This document shows positions 22,804-31,573 of a DNA stretch of 64,000 bases, one piece after another (the first letter of the stretch is position 1; every line of letters starts with the position of its first letter). Origin of the DNA: Nonomuraea rubra (GTDB taxonomy: Bacteria > Actinomycetota > Actinomycetes > Streptosporangiales > Streptosporangiaceae); assembly GCF_014207985.1 (NCBI RefSeq), contig NZ_JACHMI010000001.1, positions 541,001 through 605,000 of the forward strand, read 5' to 3'. The notes under the pieces are model-generated. The model was not told the DNA's origin. It saw only the letters and a program-made list of their open reading frames with translations, and searched no databases. Position numbers and translations under genes: made by a program.

Positions 22804-23712
22804 ATGTCAGCACCGGATCTCACCGCCGCGCTGGAACGCATCCCCGGCTGGTTCTGGCCGACCGACCAGCGCCTGTTCGAGTGGTTCCTGTCGAACGAGG
22901 ACGTCTCCGGCGACGTTCTCGAGATGGGGACGTACCTCGGCAAGAGTGCTGTCCTGATCGGCGGGCACGTACGCAGGGGAGAGACGTTCACCGTCTGCGA
23001 CCTGTTCGAATCGGACGCCCCCGACGCCGACAACGACGCCGAGACCACCAGGTCGTACTCCTCGCTCACCCGCGACCGGTTCGAGCGGAACTACCTGAGC
23101 GTGCACGACGCCCTGCCCGAGATCGTGCACGGGCCGACGTCGGTCATCCTCGACCACGTCAAGGCGGACACCTGCCGGTTCGTGCACGTGGACGCCTCGC
23201 ACCTCTACACGCACGTCAAGGGCGACGTCCTGGCGGCGCGGACCGTGCTCAGGGAGGGCGGGATCGTCGCGTTCGACGACTACCGCAGCGAGCACACGCC
23301 GGGCGTCGCGCTGGCCGTCTGGGAGGCCGTCGCCGGCCTCGGGCTGGCGCCCGTCTGCGTCAGCACGCAGAAGCTGTACGGGACGTGGGGCGACCCGGCG
23401 CCCGTGCGGGAGCGGCTGCTCGCATGGCTCGCCACCCGCCCCGACCTGTGGCACACCACGGACGTGCTGGGCGAGCACCACCTCGTCCGCGTCAACCAGC
23501 GCAAGAAGCCGAAGCCCGCCCAGCCCCAGAGCGACCTCGACCGGCTCGCCACCGAGCTGCGGCACACGACGGCCGAGCTGAAGAAGGTCACCGCGGAGTC
23601 GCAGAACGCGGTCCAGGCGCTGAAGAAGGCCACCAAGGAGGTCAGCGTGCTGGGCCCCGTGGCGCACCGCGCCGCCGGCTGGCTCCGCCGCCGCGGCACC
23701 CCCGCGAAGTAG
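22804..23712 (+). CDS. Class I SAM-dependent methyltransferase (Methyltransf_24 type)
   Basis: A 302-residue protein with a Rossmann methyltransferase core of about 210 residues: motif I as VLEMGTYLGKSAV (~39-51), an acidic residue after FTVCDLFE (~65), FVHVDASHLYTHVKGDVL (~120-138) and GGIVAFDDY (~150-158). Residues ~240-290 form a predicted coiled coil (LATELRHTTAELKKVTAESQ and so on) followed by a basic tail. This type is often found in cell-wall or glycan biosynthesis clusters. The substrate is unknown and no partner gene is adjacent. Confidence 0.8.
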   Translation: MSAPDLTAALERIPGWFWPTDQRLFEWFLSNEDVSGDVLEMGTYLGKSAVLIGGHVRRGETFTVCDLFESDAPDADNDAETTRSYSSLTRDRFERNYLSVHDALPEIVHGPTSVILDHVKADTCRFVHVDASHLYTHVKGDVLAARTVLREGGIVAFDDYRSEHTPGVALAVWEAVAGLGLAPVCVSTQKLYGTWGDPAPVRERLLAWLATRPDLWHTTDVLGEHHLVRVNQRKKPKPAQPQSDLDRLATELRHTTAELKKVTAESQNAVQALKKATKEVSVLGPVAHRAAGWLRRRGTPAK

Positions 23713-23763
23713 GCCGCGCCACCCCGCGAGGTGCCAGGCTCGGCCGAGCTCGCAGGAGCAGGC

Positions 23764-25830
23764 TCAGAGGAACGCGCTGACCTGGTCGGCGAACTCCTCC
23801 GGGCTCACGATCCGGACGCCCAGTGTCTCGGCCTTGGCCCGCTTCGAGCCCGCCTTCTCGCCTGCCACCAGCATCGACGTCTTGGCGGACACGCTGGAGG
23901 AGGACTTGCCGCCGGCCCGCTCGATCAGCTCGTTCATCTCGTTGCGCGACAGCGCCGCCAGCGGCCCCGTCATCGTGCCGGTCACGACCACCGACATCGA
24001 GGCCAGCGGCAGCTCCTCGGACGCGACCTTCGGCTCCTCGCTCGGCGGGGTGGCGCCGGGCTCCGTCATGTTCACCCCGGCGCGTACCAGCTTGTCGATC
24101 AGCGGGGCCAGCCCGGCCAGCTCGGCCACCACCACCGGCGCCTTCTCCGGCCCCATGCCGTCGACCTGCTGGATCGCCTCGGCGTCGGCCGCGCGGATGT
24201 TGTCCATCGTGGCGAAGTGGCGGGCGATGCGGCGGCTCATCGAGCGGCCGGTGCCGCGCACGCCGAGCGCCGCGAACACCCTGCTGAGCGGCCGGCTCTT
24301 GGCCTGCTCGATGGCGGCGAGGAGGTTGTCGGTGCTGGTCTCGCCCATCCGCTCCAGCCCGAGGACCTGCTCGCGGGTCAGGAAGAACAGGTCGGCGAAG
24401 TCGGCGATCAGGCCGGTCTCGAACATCTGCTTGATGCGGTTGGCCGCCAGCCCCTCGATGTCGAGCGTGTCGCGCTCGACCGCGTAGATGACGGAGGCGA
24501 TCGCCTGGCAGTCGCGCCCGCGCACGCACCGCCACCGCTCCTGCGACCGGTCGATCTCGTCGCCGCACATCGGGCAGACCTCGGGGATGGGGATGGGCTG
24601 CTCCTCGCCGGTGCGCAGGTGCACGACCGGCGCCTCGACCCGGGGGATCACGTCGCCCGCCTTGTAGACGGTCACGCTGTCGCCCAGCATCAGGCCGCGC
24701 CTGGCGATGTCGGCGGCGTTGTGCAGCGTGGCGTAGGTGACCCTGCTGCCGTCGAGCTCGACCGGCTCCAGCACGGCGCGGGGCGCGATGACGCCGGTGC
24801 GGCCGGTGTTCCACTCCACGGCCAGCAGCTTGGTGATCTTCTCCGTGGCGGGCAGCTTGTACGCCACCGCCCAGCGCGGCGCCCGCGAGCTGAACCCCGC
24901 CTGCGCCTGGTCGGCCGCCAGATCACACTTGATCACGATGCCGTCGATGCCGAACGGCAGCTCGGCCCGCGCCGCCGCGATCTCCCCGACCCGGGCCTGC
25001 GCCTGGTCGAGCGTCTCGGCCACGATCCCGGCCACCGGCGTGGTGGCCGTGGTCTGCACGCCCTGCGCGGCCACCCACTCCATGATCCGGCTGTGCGGCC
25101 ACTCGCGCAGGCCCACGGCGAGCTCGGACTCGTCGCCGGGCGCCGGGAGGGCGCCGTAGCCGAAGAACGTCAGCTCGCACACGTACGGCCGGTCCTGGGC
25201 GCGCAGCGTGCCCGCGGCGGCGCTGCGCGGGTTGGCGAACGTGGTGCCGTCGTGCGCGTTCCGCTTGGCGCACGCCTCCTCGAACTGGGAGGTGGTCATC
25301 ATGACCTCGCCGCGCAGCTCCACCGTCACGGCGTCGGCGAGCCGGTCGGGCAGGCCGACGATGGTGCCGATGGCGTGCGAGACGTCCTCGCCCGCGGTGC
25401 CGTCGCCGCGCGTGACGAGCTGGGCCAGGCGGCCGTGCCGGTAGCGGGCCGAGATCGCCAGCCCGTCGAGCTTGGGCTCCACGCTCCACACCGTGACCGG
25501 CCGCCCGAGCCTGCGCTCCAGCCCCGCCGCCCAGTCGGCGAGCTGCTCGGCGCCGAACACGTTGTCGAGGCTCAGCATGGGCACGGTGTGCGGCACGTCG
25601 CCCACCACCGCCCCGCCGGCCACCTTCCCGGTCGGCGACGACGGCAGCACCGACTCGGGGTGCTCCTCCTCGTACGCCTGGATGCCGCGGACCAGCCGGT
25701 CGTAGTCGTCGTCGTCGAGCGTCGACGTGCCGTCGGCGTAGTAGGCCGCGGCGGAGTCGACGGCGAGCTGGACGGCCTCGGCGTAGGCCGTGTCGTCGGG
25801 CAGGACGGTGATGGGGGGCGTCTCGGTCAT
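23764..25830 (-). CDS. ligA: NAD+-dependent DNA ligase
   Basis: A 688-residue ligase that seals nicks using NAD+. Domain Ia ([15 protein letters not shown], ~30-44) binds NMN. The adenylation domain carries the KxDG motif in [10 protein letters not shown] with the active Lys near 116. An OB fold follows, then a Cys4 zinc finger (CPMCG ... CVRGRDC, ~410-432), helix-hairpin-helix repeats (~440-580) and a C-terminal BRCT domain (~610-688). The ATG at 25830 begins MTETPP; an upstream extension lacks support. The neighbours are not the usual replication or gatCAB genes and the sequence differs from the typical actinobacterial version (EPKLDG rather than ELKxDG), so it may be a second ligase. Confidence 0.92.
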   Translation of the reverse strand: MTETPPITVLPDDTAYAEAVQLAVDSAAAYYADGTSTLDDDDYDRLVRGIQAYEEEHPESVLPSSPTGKVAGGAVVGDVPHTVPMLSLDNVFGAEQLADWAAGLERRLGRPVTVWSVEPKLDGLAISARYRHGRLAQLVTRGDGTAGEDVSHAIGTIVGLPDRLADAVTVELRGEVMMTTSQFEEACAKRNAHDGTTFANPRSAAAGTLRAQDRPYVCELTFFGYGALPAPGDESELAVGLREWPHSRIMEWVAAQGVQTTATTPVAGIVAETLDQAQARVGEIAAARAELPFGIDGIVIKCDLAADQAQAGFSSRAPRWAVAYKLPATEKITKLLAVEWNTGRTGVIAPRAVLEPVELDGSRVTYATLHNAADIARRGLMLGDSVTVYKAGDVIPRVEAPVVHLRTGEEQPIPIPEVCPMCGDEIDRSQERWRCVRGRDCQAIASVIYAVERDTLDIEGLAANRIKQMFETGLIADFADLFFLTREQVLGLERMGETSTDNLLAAIEQAKSRPLSRVFAALGVRGTGRSMSRRIARHFATMDNIRAADAEAIQQVDGMGPEKAPVVVAELAGLAPLIDKLVRAGVNMTEPGATPPSEEPKVASEELPLASMSVVVTGTMTGPLAALSRNEMNELIERAGGKSSSSVSAKTSMLVAGEKAGSKRAKAETLGVRIVSPEEFADQVSAFL

Positions 25831-25874
25831 GGACCCATCATGGCTGGTGGCACTGACAATTCCAGCGCCCCTTC

Positions 25875-26261
25875 TCACCCGCCGGCGACGCCGAAGGGGT
25901 TGTCGATGGTGTACCGCCAGCGGCCGTCCGCGCCGCGCCTGGCGACGTCGGTGGCCGTGCCCTCGATGCGGACGTGCTCGCCCGCGCGGCTCGTGCCCTC
26001 GATCGTCCAGTCCACGATCAGCAGCGCGAGGTCGCCGGTCGAGTAGACGTGCCGGGGCCGTACGGCGATCGGAACCCCGAGCGCCATGAACGCGGCGTTG
26101 GCGGCGTGCGCCTCGGCACCGGTCAGCGGGCGGCCCGGCTCGGGCACGAACACCGCCCCGTCCTCGTACACCTCGGCCACCGCCGCCGGATCACCGCTGT
26201 TGAAACGCTCGGCGAACACCGCGGGCACGTCCTCGGGCCGCCTGGCCGGCTCACGCATCAT
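25875..26261 (-). CDS. SnoaL/NTF2-like protein (DUF4440/SgcJ type)
   Basis: A 128-residue protein with the cone-shaped NTF2-like fold pattern: a long N-terminal helix ([32 protein letters not shown]), then strands around [23 protein letters not shown] and [13 protein letters not shown]. Such proteins are small enzymes or binding domains; no clear catalytic pair is visible. GGGAG about 6 nt before ATG at 26261 sets the start. It is divergent from the HxlR regulator with a 63-bp gap. Confidence 0.72.
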   Translation of the reverse strand: MMREPARRPEDVPAVFAERFNSGDPAAVAEVYEDGAVFVPEPGRPLTGAEAHAANAAFMALGVPIAVRPRHVYSTGDLALLIVDWTIEGTSRAGEHVRIEGTATDVARRGADGRWRYTIDNPFGVAGG

Positions 26262-26324
26262 CCATCACTCCCGGTAGAACGGATTCAGGGATTTCGAGAC
26301 GCGGCAACGCTAGGAGACTGCTCA

Positions 26325-26699
26325 GTGACTCACCAAACGGTTGGTGACACGATCCCGGGGTTGCCGGACGACGCCCGGGCGGCGGTCGCGGAGCCCACGC
26401 CGTCCTGCCCGGTGGAGATCACCCTCGGCGCGCTGCGCGGCCGGTGGACGACGCTGGTGGTGCGCGAGCTGCTGCGGGGCGAGCGCACGTTCACCGAGCT
26501 CGCCCGTGCGCTGCCCGCGCTGTCGGACAAGGTGCTGTCGGATCGGCTGGCGCAGCTCGCGGAGAGCGGCGTGCTCGTCCGCGACCGCCGGCCCGGCTGG
26601 CCGCCCCGCACCTCCTACCGGCTGACCCCGCGCGGTCGTCGCCTCGGTCCCGTGCTCCAGGCCCTATGGGACTGGGGCGCCGGGGATGACAGAGGCTGA
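26325..26699 (+). CDS. HxlR-family transcriptional regulator
   Basis: A 124-residue winged-helix regulator: CPVEITLGALRGRWTTLVVRELLRGERTFTELARALPALSDKVLSDRLAQLAESGVLVRDR is the classic HxlR domain. The Cys is where redox-sensing HxlR members often have one. The GTG at 26325 has TAGGAG 8 nt upstream. An 18-bp near-palindrome covers codons 2-8, pointing to autoregulation. The flavin monooxygenase gene starts 36 bp downstream on the same strand and is the likely target. Confidence 0.85.
   Translation: MTHQTVGDTIPGLPDDARAAVAEPTPSCPVEITLGALRGRWTTLVVRELLRGERTFTELARALPALSDKVLSDRLAQLAESGVLVRDRRPGWPPRTSYRLTPRGRRLGPVLQALWDWGAGDDRG
26330..26347. promoter_or_regulatory. Near-palindrome TCACCAAACGGTTGGTGA at the HxlR start
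   Basis: The arms TCACCAA and TTGGTGA are perfectly inverted around ACGG. The site starts 3 nt after the GTG start codon, lying within the first codons of the regulator. It is a plausible autorepression operator. Confidence 0.5.
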
Positions 26700-26735
26700 C
26701 AGCGATCCGGCAGAGCCGCCTGGCACGGTCGGGGC

Positions 26736-28112
26736 ATGAACGACACGGACGTGCTCATCGCGGGCGCCGGCCCGACCGGCCTGACCCTCGCCGTGGACCT
26801 GGCCAGGCGCGGCGTCGCCTGCCGCATCGTCGACCGGGCGCCCGAGCCCGCCGGGGGCTCCAAGGGCAAAGGGCTGCAGCCCCGCACGCAGGAGGTCTTC
26901 GACGACCTCGGCGTGGTCGCGCCGATCCTGGCGGCGTCCGCGCCGTACCCGCCGCTGCGGGTCAGGATCGGCAGGGTCCCCGTCTGGCAGGCCCGCATGC
27001 ACCGGCGCGACGCGGCCACGGACGCGGTGCCGTACCCGACGGTGGTCATGCACCCGCAGTGGCGCACCGAGGCGGTGCTGCGGGAGCGGCTGGCGGAGCT
27101 GGGCGGGAAGGTGGAGCAGGGGGTCGCGCTCGACGGGTTCGAGCAGGACGGGCGGGGGGTGACCGCCAGGCTGGGCTCGGGGGAGAGCGTGCGGGCGCGT
27201 TACCTGGTGGCAGCGGACGGCGGCAGGAGCACCGTACGCAAGGCGCTCGGCATCGGCTTCACCGGCGAGACCCGCGAGGAGCAGCGCAGCGCGCTGGCCG
27301 ACGTACGGGTCGAAGGGCTCGGCAGGGAGCACATCCACGTCTGGGTACGGCCGGGCAGGGGGACGGTGGCGCTGTACCCGATGGCCGGCACCGACACCTT
27401 CCAGCTGCTCGCCCCGCTGCGGCCGGGCGCCGAGCCGGAGCCCACGCTGGCCTGGTACCAGCGGCTGTTCGCGGAGCGGTCGATGCTGCGCGGCGTGCGG
27501 CTGACCGAGCTGCTGTGGTCCTCCCACTACCGGGTCAACATCCGGCTCGCCGACCGCTACCGCTCCGGCCGCGTCCTCCTCGCGGGCGACGCCGCGCACG
27601 TGCACCCGCCGGCGGGCGGCCAGGGGCTCAACACCGGCGTGCAGGACGCCTACAACCTCGGCTGGAAGCTGGCCAGGACGCTGGCGGGCGCGCCGGAGCC
27701 GCTGCTGGACACCTACGAGGAGGAACGCAGGCCGATCGCCGCCGGCGTGCTCGGCCTCAGCGCGGACCTGCACGACAAGAAGACGATCAAGCGAGACCCG
27801 GAGACGTACCAGCTCACGCTGAGCTACCGGGGCGGCTCGCTGGCGGCGAAGGGCGGCGAGCGGGTGCCCGACGGCCAGGTCGAGCTGGCGGGCGGGCGGC
27901 GGGCGCGCCTGTTCGACCTGCTGCGGGGGCCGCACTTCACGCTGCTGTCCCCCGACCCCGCGCCCCGCGTCGCCGGCGGCCCCGAGGTGCGCGCGTACGT
28001 CCCGGCGCGGCCGTACGGCGGGGAGCGGCACACCCTCATCCGGCCGGACGGGTACGTCGGCATCGCCACCTCCTCGGCCGGAGAGCTGGCCGCCTACCTG
28101 GCGATGGTGTGA
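26736..28112 (+). CDS. FAD-dependent aromatic-type monooxygenase
   Basis: A 458-residue group A flavoprotein hydroxylase. GAGPTGLTLAVDLARRG (residues ~10-26) is the N-terminal GxGxxG FAD site, YLVAADGGRSTVRKALG (~155-171) is the DG motif, and GRVLLAGDAAHVHPPAGGQGLNTGVQDAYNLGWKLA (~275-310) is the GD motif. The C-terminal region has the thioredoxin-like fold of phenol-hydroxylase-type members but is short. NAD(P)H and O2 are cosubstrates; the substrate is likely an aromatic or polyketide-like ring. It lies downstream of the HxlR gene, its probable regulator. Confidence 0.87.
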   Translation: MNDTDVLIAGAGPTGLTLAVDLARRGVACRIVDRAPEPAGGSKGKGLQPRTQEVFDDLGVVAPILAASAPYPPLRVRIGRVPVWQARMHRRDAATDAVPYPTVVMHPQWRTEAVLRERLAELGGKVEQGVALDGFEQDGRGVTARLGSGESVRARYLVAADGGRSTVRKALGIGFTGETREEQRSALADVRVEGLGREHIHVWVRPGRGTVALYPMAGTDTFQLLAPLRPGAEPEPTLAWYQRLFAERSMLRGVRLTELLWSSHYRVNIRLADRYRSGRVLLAGDAAHVHPPAGGQGLNTGVQDAYNLGWKLARTLAGAPEPLLDTYEEERRPIAAGVLGLSADLHDKKTIKRDPETYQLTLSYRGGSLAAKGGERVPDGQVELAGGRRARLFDLLRGPHFTLLSPDPAPRVAGGPEVRAYVPARPYGGERHTLIRPDGYVGIATSSAGELAAYLAMV

Positions 28113-28115
28113 TCG

Positions 28116-28726
28116 TTGGCGTGGGTACGCCTGGCCACCTACTCCCTGACCGCCGACGGCAAGGCGTACGACTCCCACTTCCACGGGTCGCAGCGGGTCC
28201 GCGTGAACCGTACCTACACGGGGGTCAGCGGCTGCGGCGCGCGGGCGTGCCAGGTGCAGACCGCGAACGGGTTCCAGGCGACCGGCTTCCCCAAGGAGCT
28301 CAGCGGGACGTACACGGTGACCGGGGCGGTGCTGCGCATCACCTGGACCGGCAACGGCTGGGAGGAGCGGACGGTCAGCGAGCCGATCCCCCCGGGCGGC
28401 TCGCGAAGGATGACCGCGTGGCGGCGCTGCTCGGGCAGCCGTTGCCTGGGCGGCGCCACGACGGGCACCGACTACTACCTGGCCACCGCGAACGCCACCT
28501 CGACCGACCGCAGGGACACCATCTGGCACTGGCGGCGCGAGCTGGCCGACGGGCGCGGCGAGCACTGCTACACCGGAAACTCGCACGTCAAGCCCATGCT
28601 GCGGATCATCGACAGCTCCGGCGGTTCCACGGATGGGTGGCGGTCGAGGCGTCGCTCAACCGGACGTCCCCGAGCCAGGGCACCTCGGCCGACGACCTCG
28701 GGGTGTTCGAGCTGAGCGAGTTCTGA
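28116..28726 (+). pseudogene. Frameshifted Cys-rich protein gene
   Basis: Reading from 28116 gives about 170 residues of plausible protein with three cysteine clusters (SGCGARAC, RRCSGSRC, GEHCYTG), ending in MLRIIDSSGG. Near 28625 that frame turns into arginine-rich sequence, while the -1 frame continues sensibly with FHGWVAVEASLNRTSPSQ and stops at TGA 28724-28726 after FELSEF. So the gene appears to carry a single frameshift. The 5' end is also weak: only a TTG without a clear ribosome binding site, and no signal peptide although the cysteines suggest export. Probably a decayed or truncated secreted-protein gene. A sequencing error remains possible. Confidence 0.55.
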
Positions 28727-28743
28727 GGGCCCCGCCTGCCGCG

Positions 28744-29214
28744 CTACTGGCCGGAGGCCAGGCGGGCGGGGAAGCCGCCGGTCGCGATGGGGCCCCAGCG
28801 GTCGATGTGGATGCGGATCAGCGACTTGTCCTGGCGCCGCATGGCCTCGCGGTACTCGTCCCAGTCGGGGTGCTCGCCCGCGATGCACCGGTAGTACTCG
28901 ACGAGCGGCTCCAGCGCCTCGGGCATGTCCAGCACCTCACCCCGGCCGTCGACCTGCACGTACGGCCCGTTCCAGTCGTCGGACAGCACGCAGATCGACA
29001 CGCGGTCGTCACGGCGGGCGTTGACCGCCTTGGCCCTGTCGGGATAGGTGAAGACCACGATCCTGCCGCTGTCGTCGACGCCGCAGGACACGGGTGAGAG
29101 CTGGGGCCGCCCGTCCGCACGGGTGGTGGACAGCAGGCCGTGGTGGCGCGGGCGCAGGAAGTCGAGCAGTTCGGGCAGGTCGACGCGGCGCGCGGTCGCG
29201 ATGTTCGGAGCCAT
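28744..29214 (-). CDS. PPOX-class F420-dependent oxidoreductase
   Basis: A 156-residue split-barrel flavin/F420-binding protein: FLRPRHHGLLSTTRADGRPQLSPVSCGVDDSGRIVVFTYPDRAKAVNARRDDRVSICVLSDD carries the strand pattern and 'R-P-Q-x-S-P' turn of the family, and a C-terminal DKSLIRIHIDRWGPIATGGFP matches TIGR-type 'F420-dependent' members. The substrate is unknown. It is a second member of this fold in the window (see 6719) but not closely similar to it. The gene stands alone, with a GNAT gene upstream on the same strand. Confidence 0.85.
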   Translation of the reverse strand: MAPNIATARRVDLPELLDFLRPRHHGLLSTTRADGRPQLSPVSCGVDDSGRIVVFTYPDRAKAVNARRDDRVSICVLSDDWNGPYVQVDGRGEVLDMPEALEPLVEYYRCIAGEHPDWDEYREAMRRQDKSLIRIHIDRWGPIATGGFPARLASGQ

Positions 29215-29259
29215 CTCGATATGCCTTTCCGATTAGGGCGTACGCTGCGTCCGATCCTT

Positions 29260-29742
29260 TCAGACCTCCAGCAGCAGCCCCATGTAGTACTCGTCCACCC
29301 GCCGACCGTCCACGTCCAGGGCGGAGCGCCGCAGCCCTTCCACCTGGTAGCCGCACGACAGGTACAGGCCGAGCGCCCGCTGGTTGTGCGTCATCACGGT
29401 GAGCTCCAGCCGCGCCATCCCGGCCGTCCGCGCCTCCTGCGCGGCCCGGTCCAGCAGCCGCCGCCCGAGCCCCTGACCGGCGTACGCGGCCCGGACCCCC
29501 ATCACGACATATCCGGTACGGCGGGCGCGTGCGTAGGGCAGCACCTCCACCTCGACGTACCCGGCCGCCACGCCTTCGTCCGCCATCCCCAGCAGCACGA
29601 ACGACGGTGACGGTGACGGCGATGGCGACGGGGCGCGCTCGCCGGGCTGCAGCAGCATGAAGCTCGACTCCTCGTCCAGCCGCAGCTGCAGGGCGAGCAG
29701 GGCGGCGGCGTCGCCGGGCGTGGCGCGGCGGATGTCGATCAC
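29260..29742 (-). CDS. GNAT-family N-acetyltransferase
   Basis: A 160-residue acetyltransferase. The acetyl-CoA motif A is VMGVRAAYAGQGLGRRLLDRAAQEAR (about residues 79-104; R-x2-G-x-G/A as AGQGLG), followed by LELTVMTHNQRALGLYLSCGYQVEG, the motif B region. A PSPSPSPSPS run near residues 38-47 comes from a hexanucleotide repeat in the DNA and inserts a flexible loop before the first catalytic-core strand. The substrate is unknown; it may be a ribosomal-protein or small-molecule acetylase. A GATGATC-N6-GATCATC inverted repeat lies 5 bp upstream of the ATG. Confidence 0.83.
   Translation of the reverse strand: MIDIRRATPGDAAALLALQLRLDEESSFMLLQPGERAPSPSPSPSPSFVLLGMADEGVAAGYVEVEVLPYARARRTGYVVMGVRAAYAGQGLGRRLLDRAAQEARTAGMARLELTVMTHNQRALGLYLSCGYQVEGLRRSALDVDGRRVDEYYMGLLLEV
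29603..29632. repeat. Hexanucleotide repeat inside the GNAT gene
   Basis: Five consecutive 6-bp units of GACGGT or one- to two-base variants, encoding the Pro-Ser repeat. Copy number could vary by slippage without shifting frame. Confidence 0.75.
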
Positions 29743-29746
29743 GATC

Positions 29747-29766
29747 GATGATCATGAGCGATCATC
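29747..29766. promoter_or_regulatory. Inverted repeat GATGATC-N6-GATCATC upstream of the GNAT gene
   Basis: Perfect 7-bp arms around ATGAGC, starting 5 bp upstream of the GNAT start codon. It may be an operator or just a hairpin; no local regulator gene is obvious. Confidence 0.35.
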
Positions 29767-29889
29767 TTCCCGCCGTCAACGGGTGAGGCCGGCGGTGCGG
29801 GATTCCCGTGTTCTGAAATTTCGGGCGTTGACCGTTCCCGACGAGCGGTCCGACGATCGGGCTGACGTCTCATCAGGGAGCGGCCGACG

Positions 29890-30668
29890 ATGAAAGCCGT
29901 ACGTCTGCACGAGTACACCAAGCGTCCCGTGGTGGAGGACGTCCCGGAGCCGAGGGTCACCGGCCCGCTGGACGTGCTGGTCGAGATCGGCGGGGCCGGG
30001 CTGTGCCGTACGGACCTGCACATCGTCGAGGGGCAGTGGGCGCGCAAGAGCGGGGTGCGGCTGCCGTACAGGCGCTGGCCGACGCGGGGCTGACCGCCTA
30101 CCACGCGGTACGCAAGGCGCAGCCGCTGCTCCACCCGGGCACGAGCGTCGCGGTGATCGGCGCAGGCGGGCTCGGTCACATCGGGGTGCAGTGCCTGGCC
30201 GCGATGACCCCCGCCGAGATCATCGTCGTCGACCGGTCGGCGGAGGCGCTGAAGCTCGCCGAAGGGCTCGGGGCCACGCACACCGTGCCCGCCGACGGCC
30301 GGCAGGTGGAGTCGGTGATCGAGCTGACCGGCGGGCAGGGCGCGCACGTGGTGCTGGACTTCGTGGGCGAGGGTGGCGCCGAGCGGGAGGGCGTGGCGAT
30401 GCTGCGCCGCGCGGGCTCGTACTTCGTGATCGGGTACGGCGGCCGCGTCGAGCTCCCCACCATCGACATCATCTCCACCGAGATCAACGTCATCGGGAAC
30501 CTCGTCGGCTCCTACAACGACCTGGACGAGCTGATGGCCCTCGCCGCCAGGGGCAAGGTGCGGCTGCACACCAGGACGTACCCCATGGACGCCGTCAACG
30601 ACGCCATGGACGACCTGGACGGCGGGCGCCTGCGGGGCCGCGGGATCCTGGTGCCGTCGAGGAGCTGA
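29890..30668 (+). pseudogene. Zinc alcohol dehydrogenase with internal out-of-frame deletion
   Basis: The first 60 residues (from ATG 29890) are a normal medium-chain dehydrogenase N-terminus, including GAGLCRTDLHIVEGQW with the first catalytic-zinc Cys. At 30069-30070 the sequence jumps from LPY straight to a segment reading QALADAGLTAYHAV in the next frame, continuing through the intact NAD-binding domain (VAVIGAGGLGHIGVQC) to the stop at 30668. Compared with the family about 85 residues are missing, including the GHE zinc ligand and the structural-zinc cysteines, and the frame is shifted. The original frame ends at 30093. No functional enzyme can result. Confidence 0.82.
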
Positions 30669-30669
30669 C

Positions 30670-30885
30670 ATGTACGACAAGGACGGCAACAGGTACTTCG
30701 TCGTGGACGGGCACGTGCACTTCTGGGACGGCCGCCCGTCCAACCAGGCCAACCGCTACGGCACCGGCTTCATCAACTGCTTCTACGACTACCACCGCAA
30801 CCTGTCGCCCGAGGCGACCGAGGTGAAGCGGAAGATCCTCGGCCTGAACCTGGCCCGCCTCTACGACATCCCCGTGCCCGCGTGA
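30670..30885 (+). pseudogene. Amidohydrolase reduced to its two ends (in-frame internal deletion)
   Basis: A 71-codon frame starting MYDKDGNRYFVVDGHVHFWDG, the N-terminus of the amidohydrolases found beside propane-type monooxygenases, with the HxH metal motif (HVH). After HRNLSPEA it runs directly into TEVKRKILGLNLARLYDIP, which is the C-terminal end of the same family. About 280 internal residues are missing relative to the usual ~350, including the rest of the metal site. The reading frame survives but the product cannot be an enzyme. It lies 1 nt after the broken dehydrogenase and its TGA overlaps the GTG of the DUF59 gene. Confidence 0.82.
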
Positions 30886-31559
30886 ACGGGCTCTGGGCCG
30901 CGCTGGCCACCGTGCGGGACCCGGAGCTGGACGAGCCGATCACCGACCTGGGCTTCGTCAGCTCGGCGGAGCTTACCGACGACGGTCACGCGTCGGTGCG
31001 GCTGCGGCTGCCGACGTACTTCTGCGCGCCCAACTTCGCGTACCTGATGGTGGCGGACGCCCTCGACGCCGTACGGGCGGTGCCCGGCGTGCGGTCGGCG
31101 CGGGTGCGGCTGGTCGACCACTTCGCGGCCGAGGAGATCAACGCGGGGGTGGCGGCGGGCGGCGGGTTCGCACAAGCGTTCCCCGGCGAGACGGACGCGT
31201 TCCCCGGGGAGGAGGAGAGCTTCCCCGGCGCGGCGGCCGGGGAGCTGGACGGGCTGCGGCTGACGTTCCGGCGCAAGGCGTACCTGGCGAGCCTCGACCG
31301 GGTGGTGCGCCGGTGGGGCAGGCGCGCCCGGGTGGCGGACGTCCCTGACGGACCCGAGCTGGCGGGGCTGCTGCGCCGCCGCGCCGAGCTCGGGCTGGAC
31401 TGCTCGCCCGGGTCGCCGCTGCTGCTCGACGAGCGCGGGCGGCCGATCCTGGAGGAGGAGGCGGAGCGGCGGCTGCGGTTCGCCCGTACGGTGCGGGTCA
31501 GCATGGAGGGCAACGCCGGGCTCTGCCGGGGCCTGCTGCGGACCCGCTACGGGTCCTGA
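30882..31559 (+). CDS. DUF59/MIP18-type metal-sulfur cluster assembly protein
   Basis: A 225-residue protein with an N-terminal DUF59 domain: WAALATVRDPELDEPITDLGFVSSAEL and LRLPTYFCAPNFAYLMVADALDAVRAVPGVRSARVRLVDHF, keeping the DPE and a cysteine in the active loop. A middle linker repeats F-P-G-E three times, and the C-terminal ~110 residues are basic and helical. In soluble di-iron monooxygenase operons this gene accompanies the alcohol dehydrogenase and amidohydrolase. Here both partners are broken but this frame is intact, so it may be a survivor awaiting decay or may have another client. Confidence 0.75.
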   Translation: MNGLWAALATVRDPELDEPITDLGFVSSAELTDDGHASVRLRLPTYFCAPNFAYLMVADALDAVRAVPGVRSARVRLVDHFAAEEINAGVAAGGGFAQAFPGETDAFPGEEESFPGAAAGELDGLRLTFRRKAYLASLDRVVRRWGRRARVADVPDGPELAGLLRRRAELGLDCSPGSPLLLDERGRPILEEEAERRLRFARTVRVSMEGNAGLCRGLLRTRYGS

Positions 31560-31573
31560 TCACAGCCCGGGGA

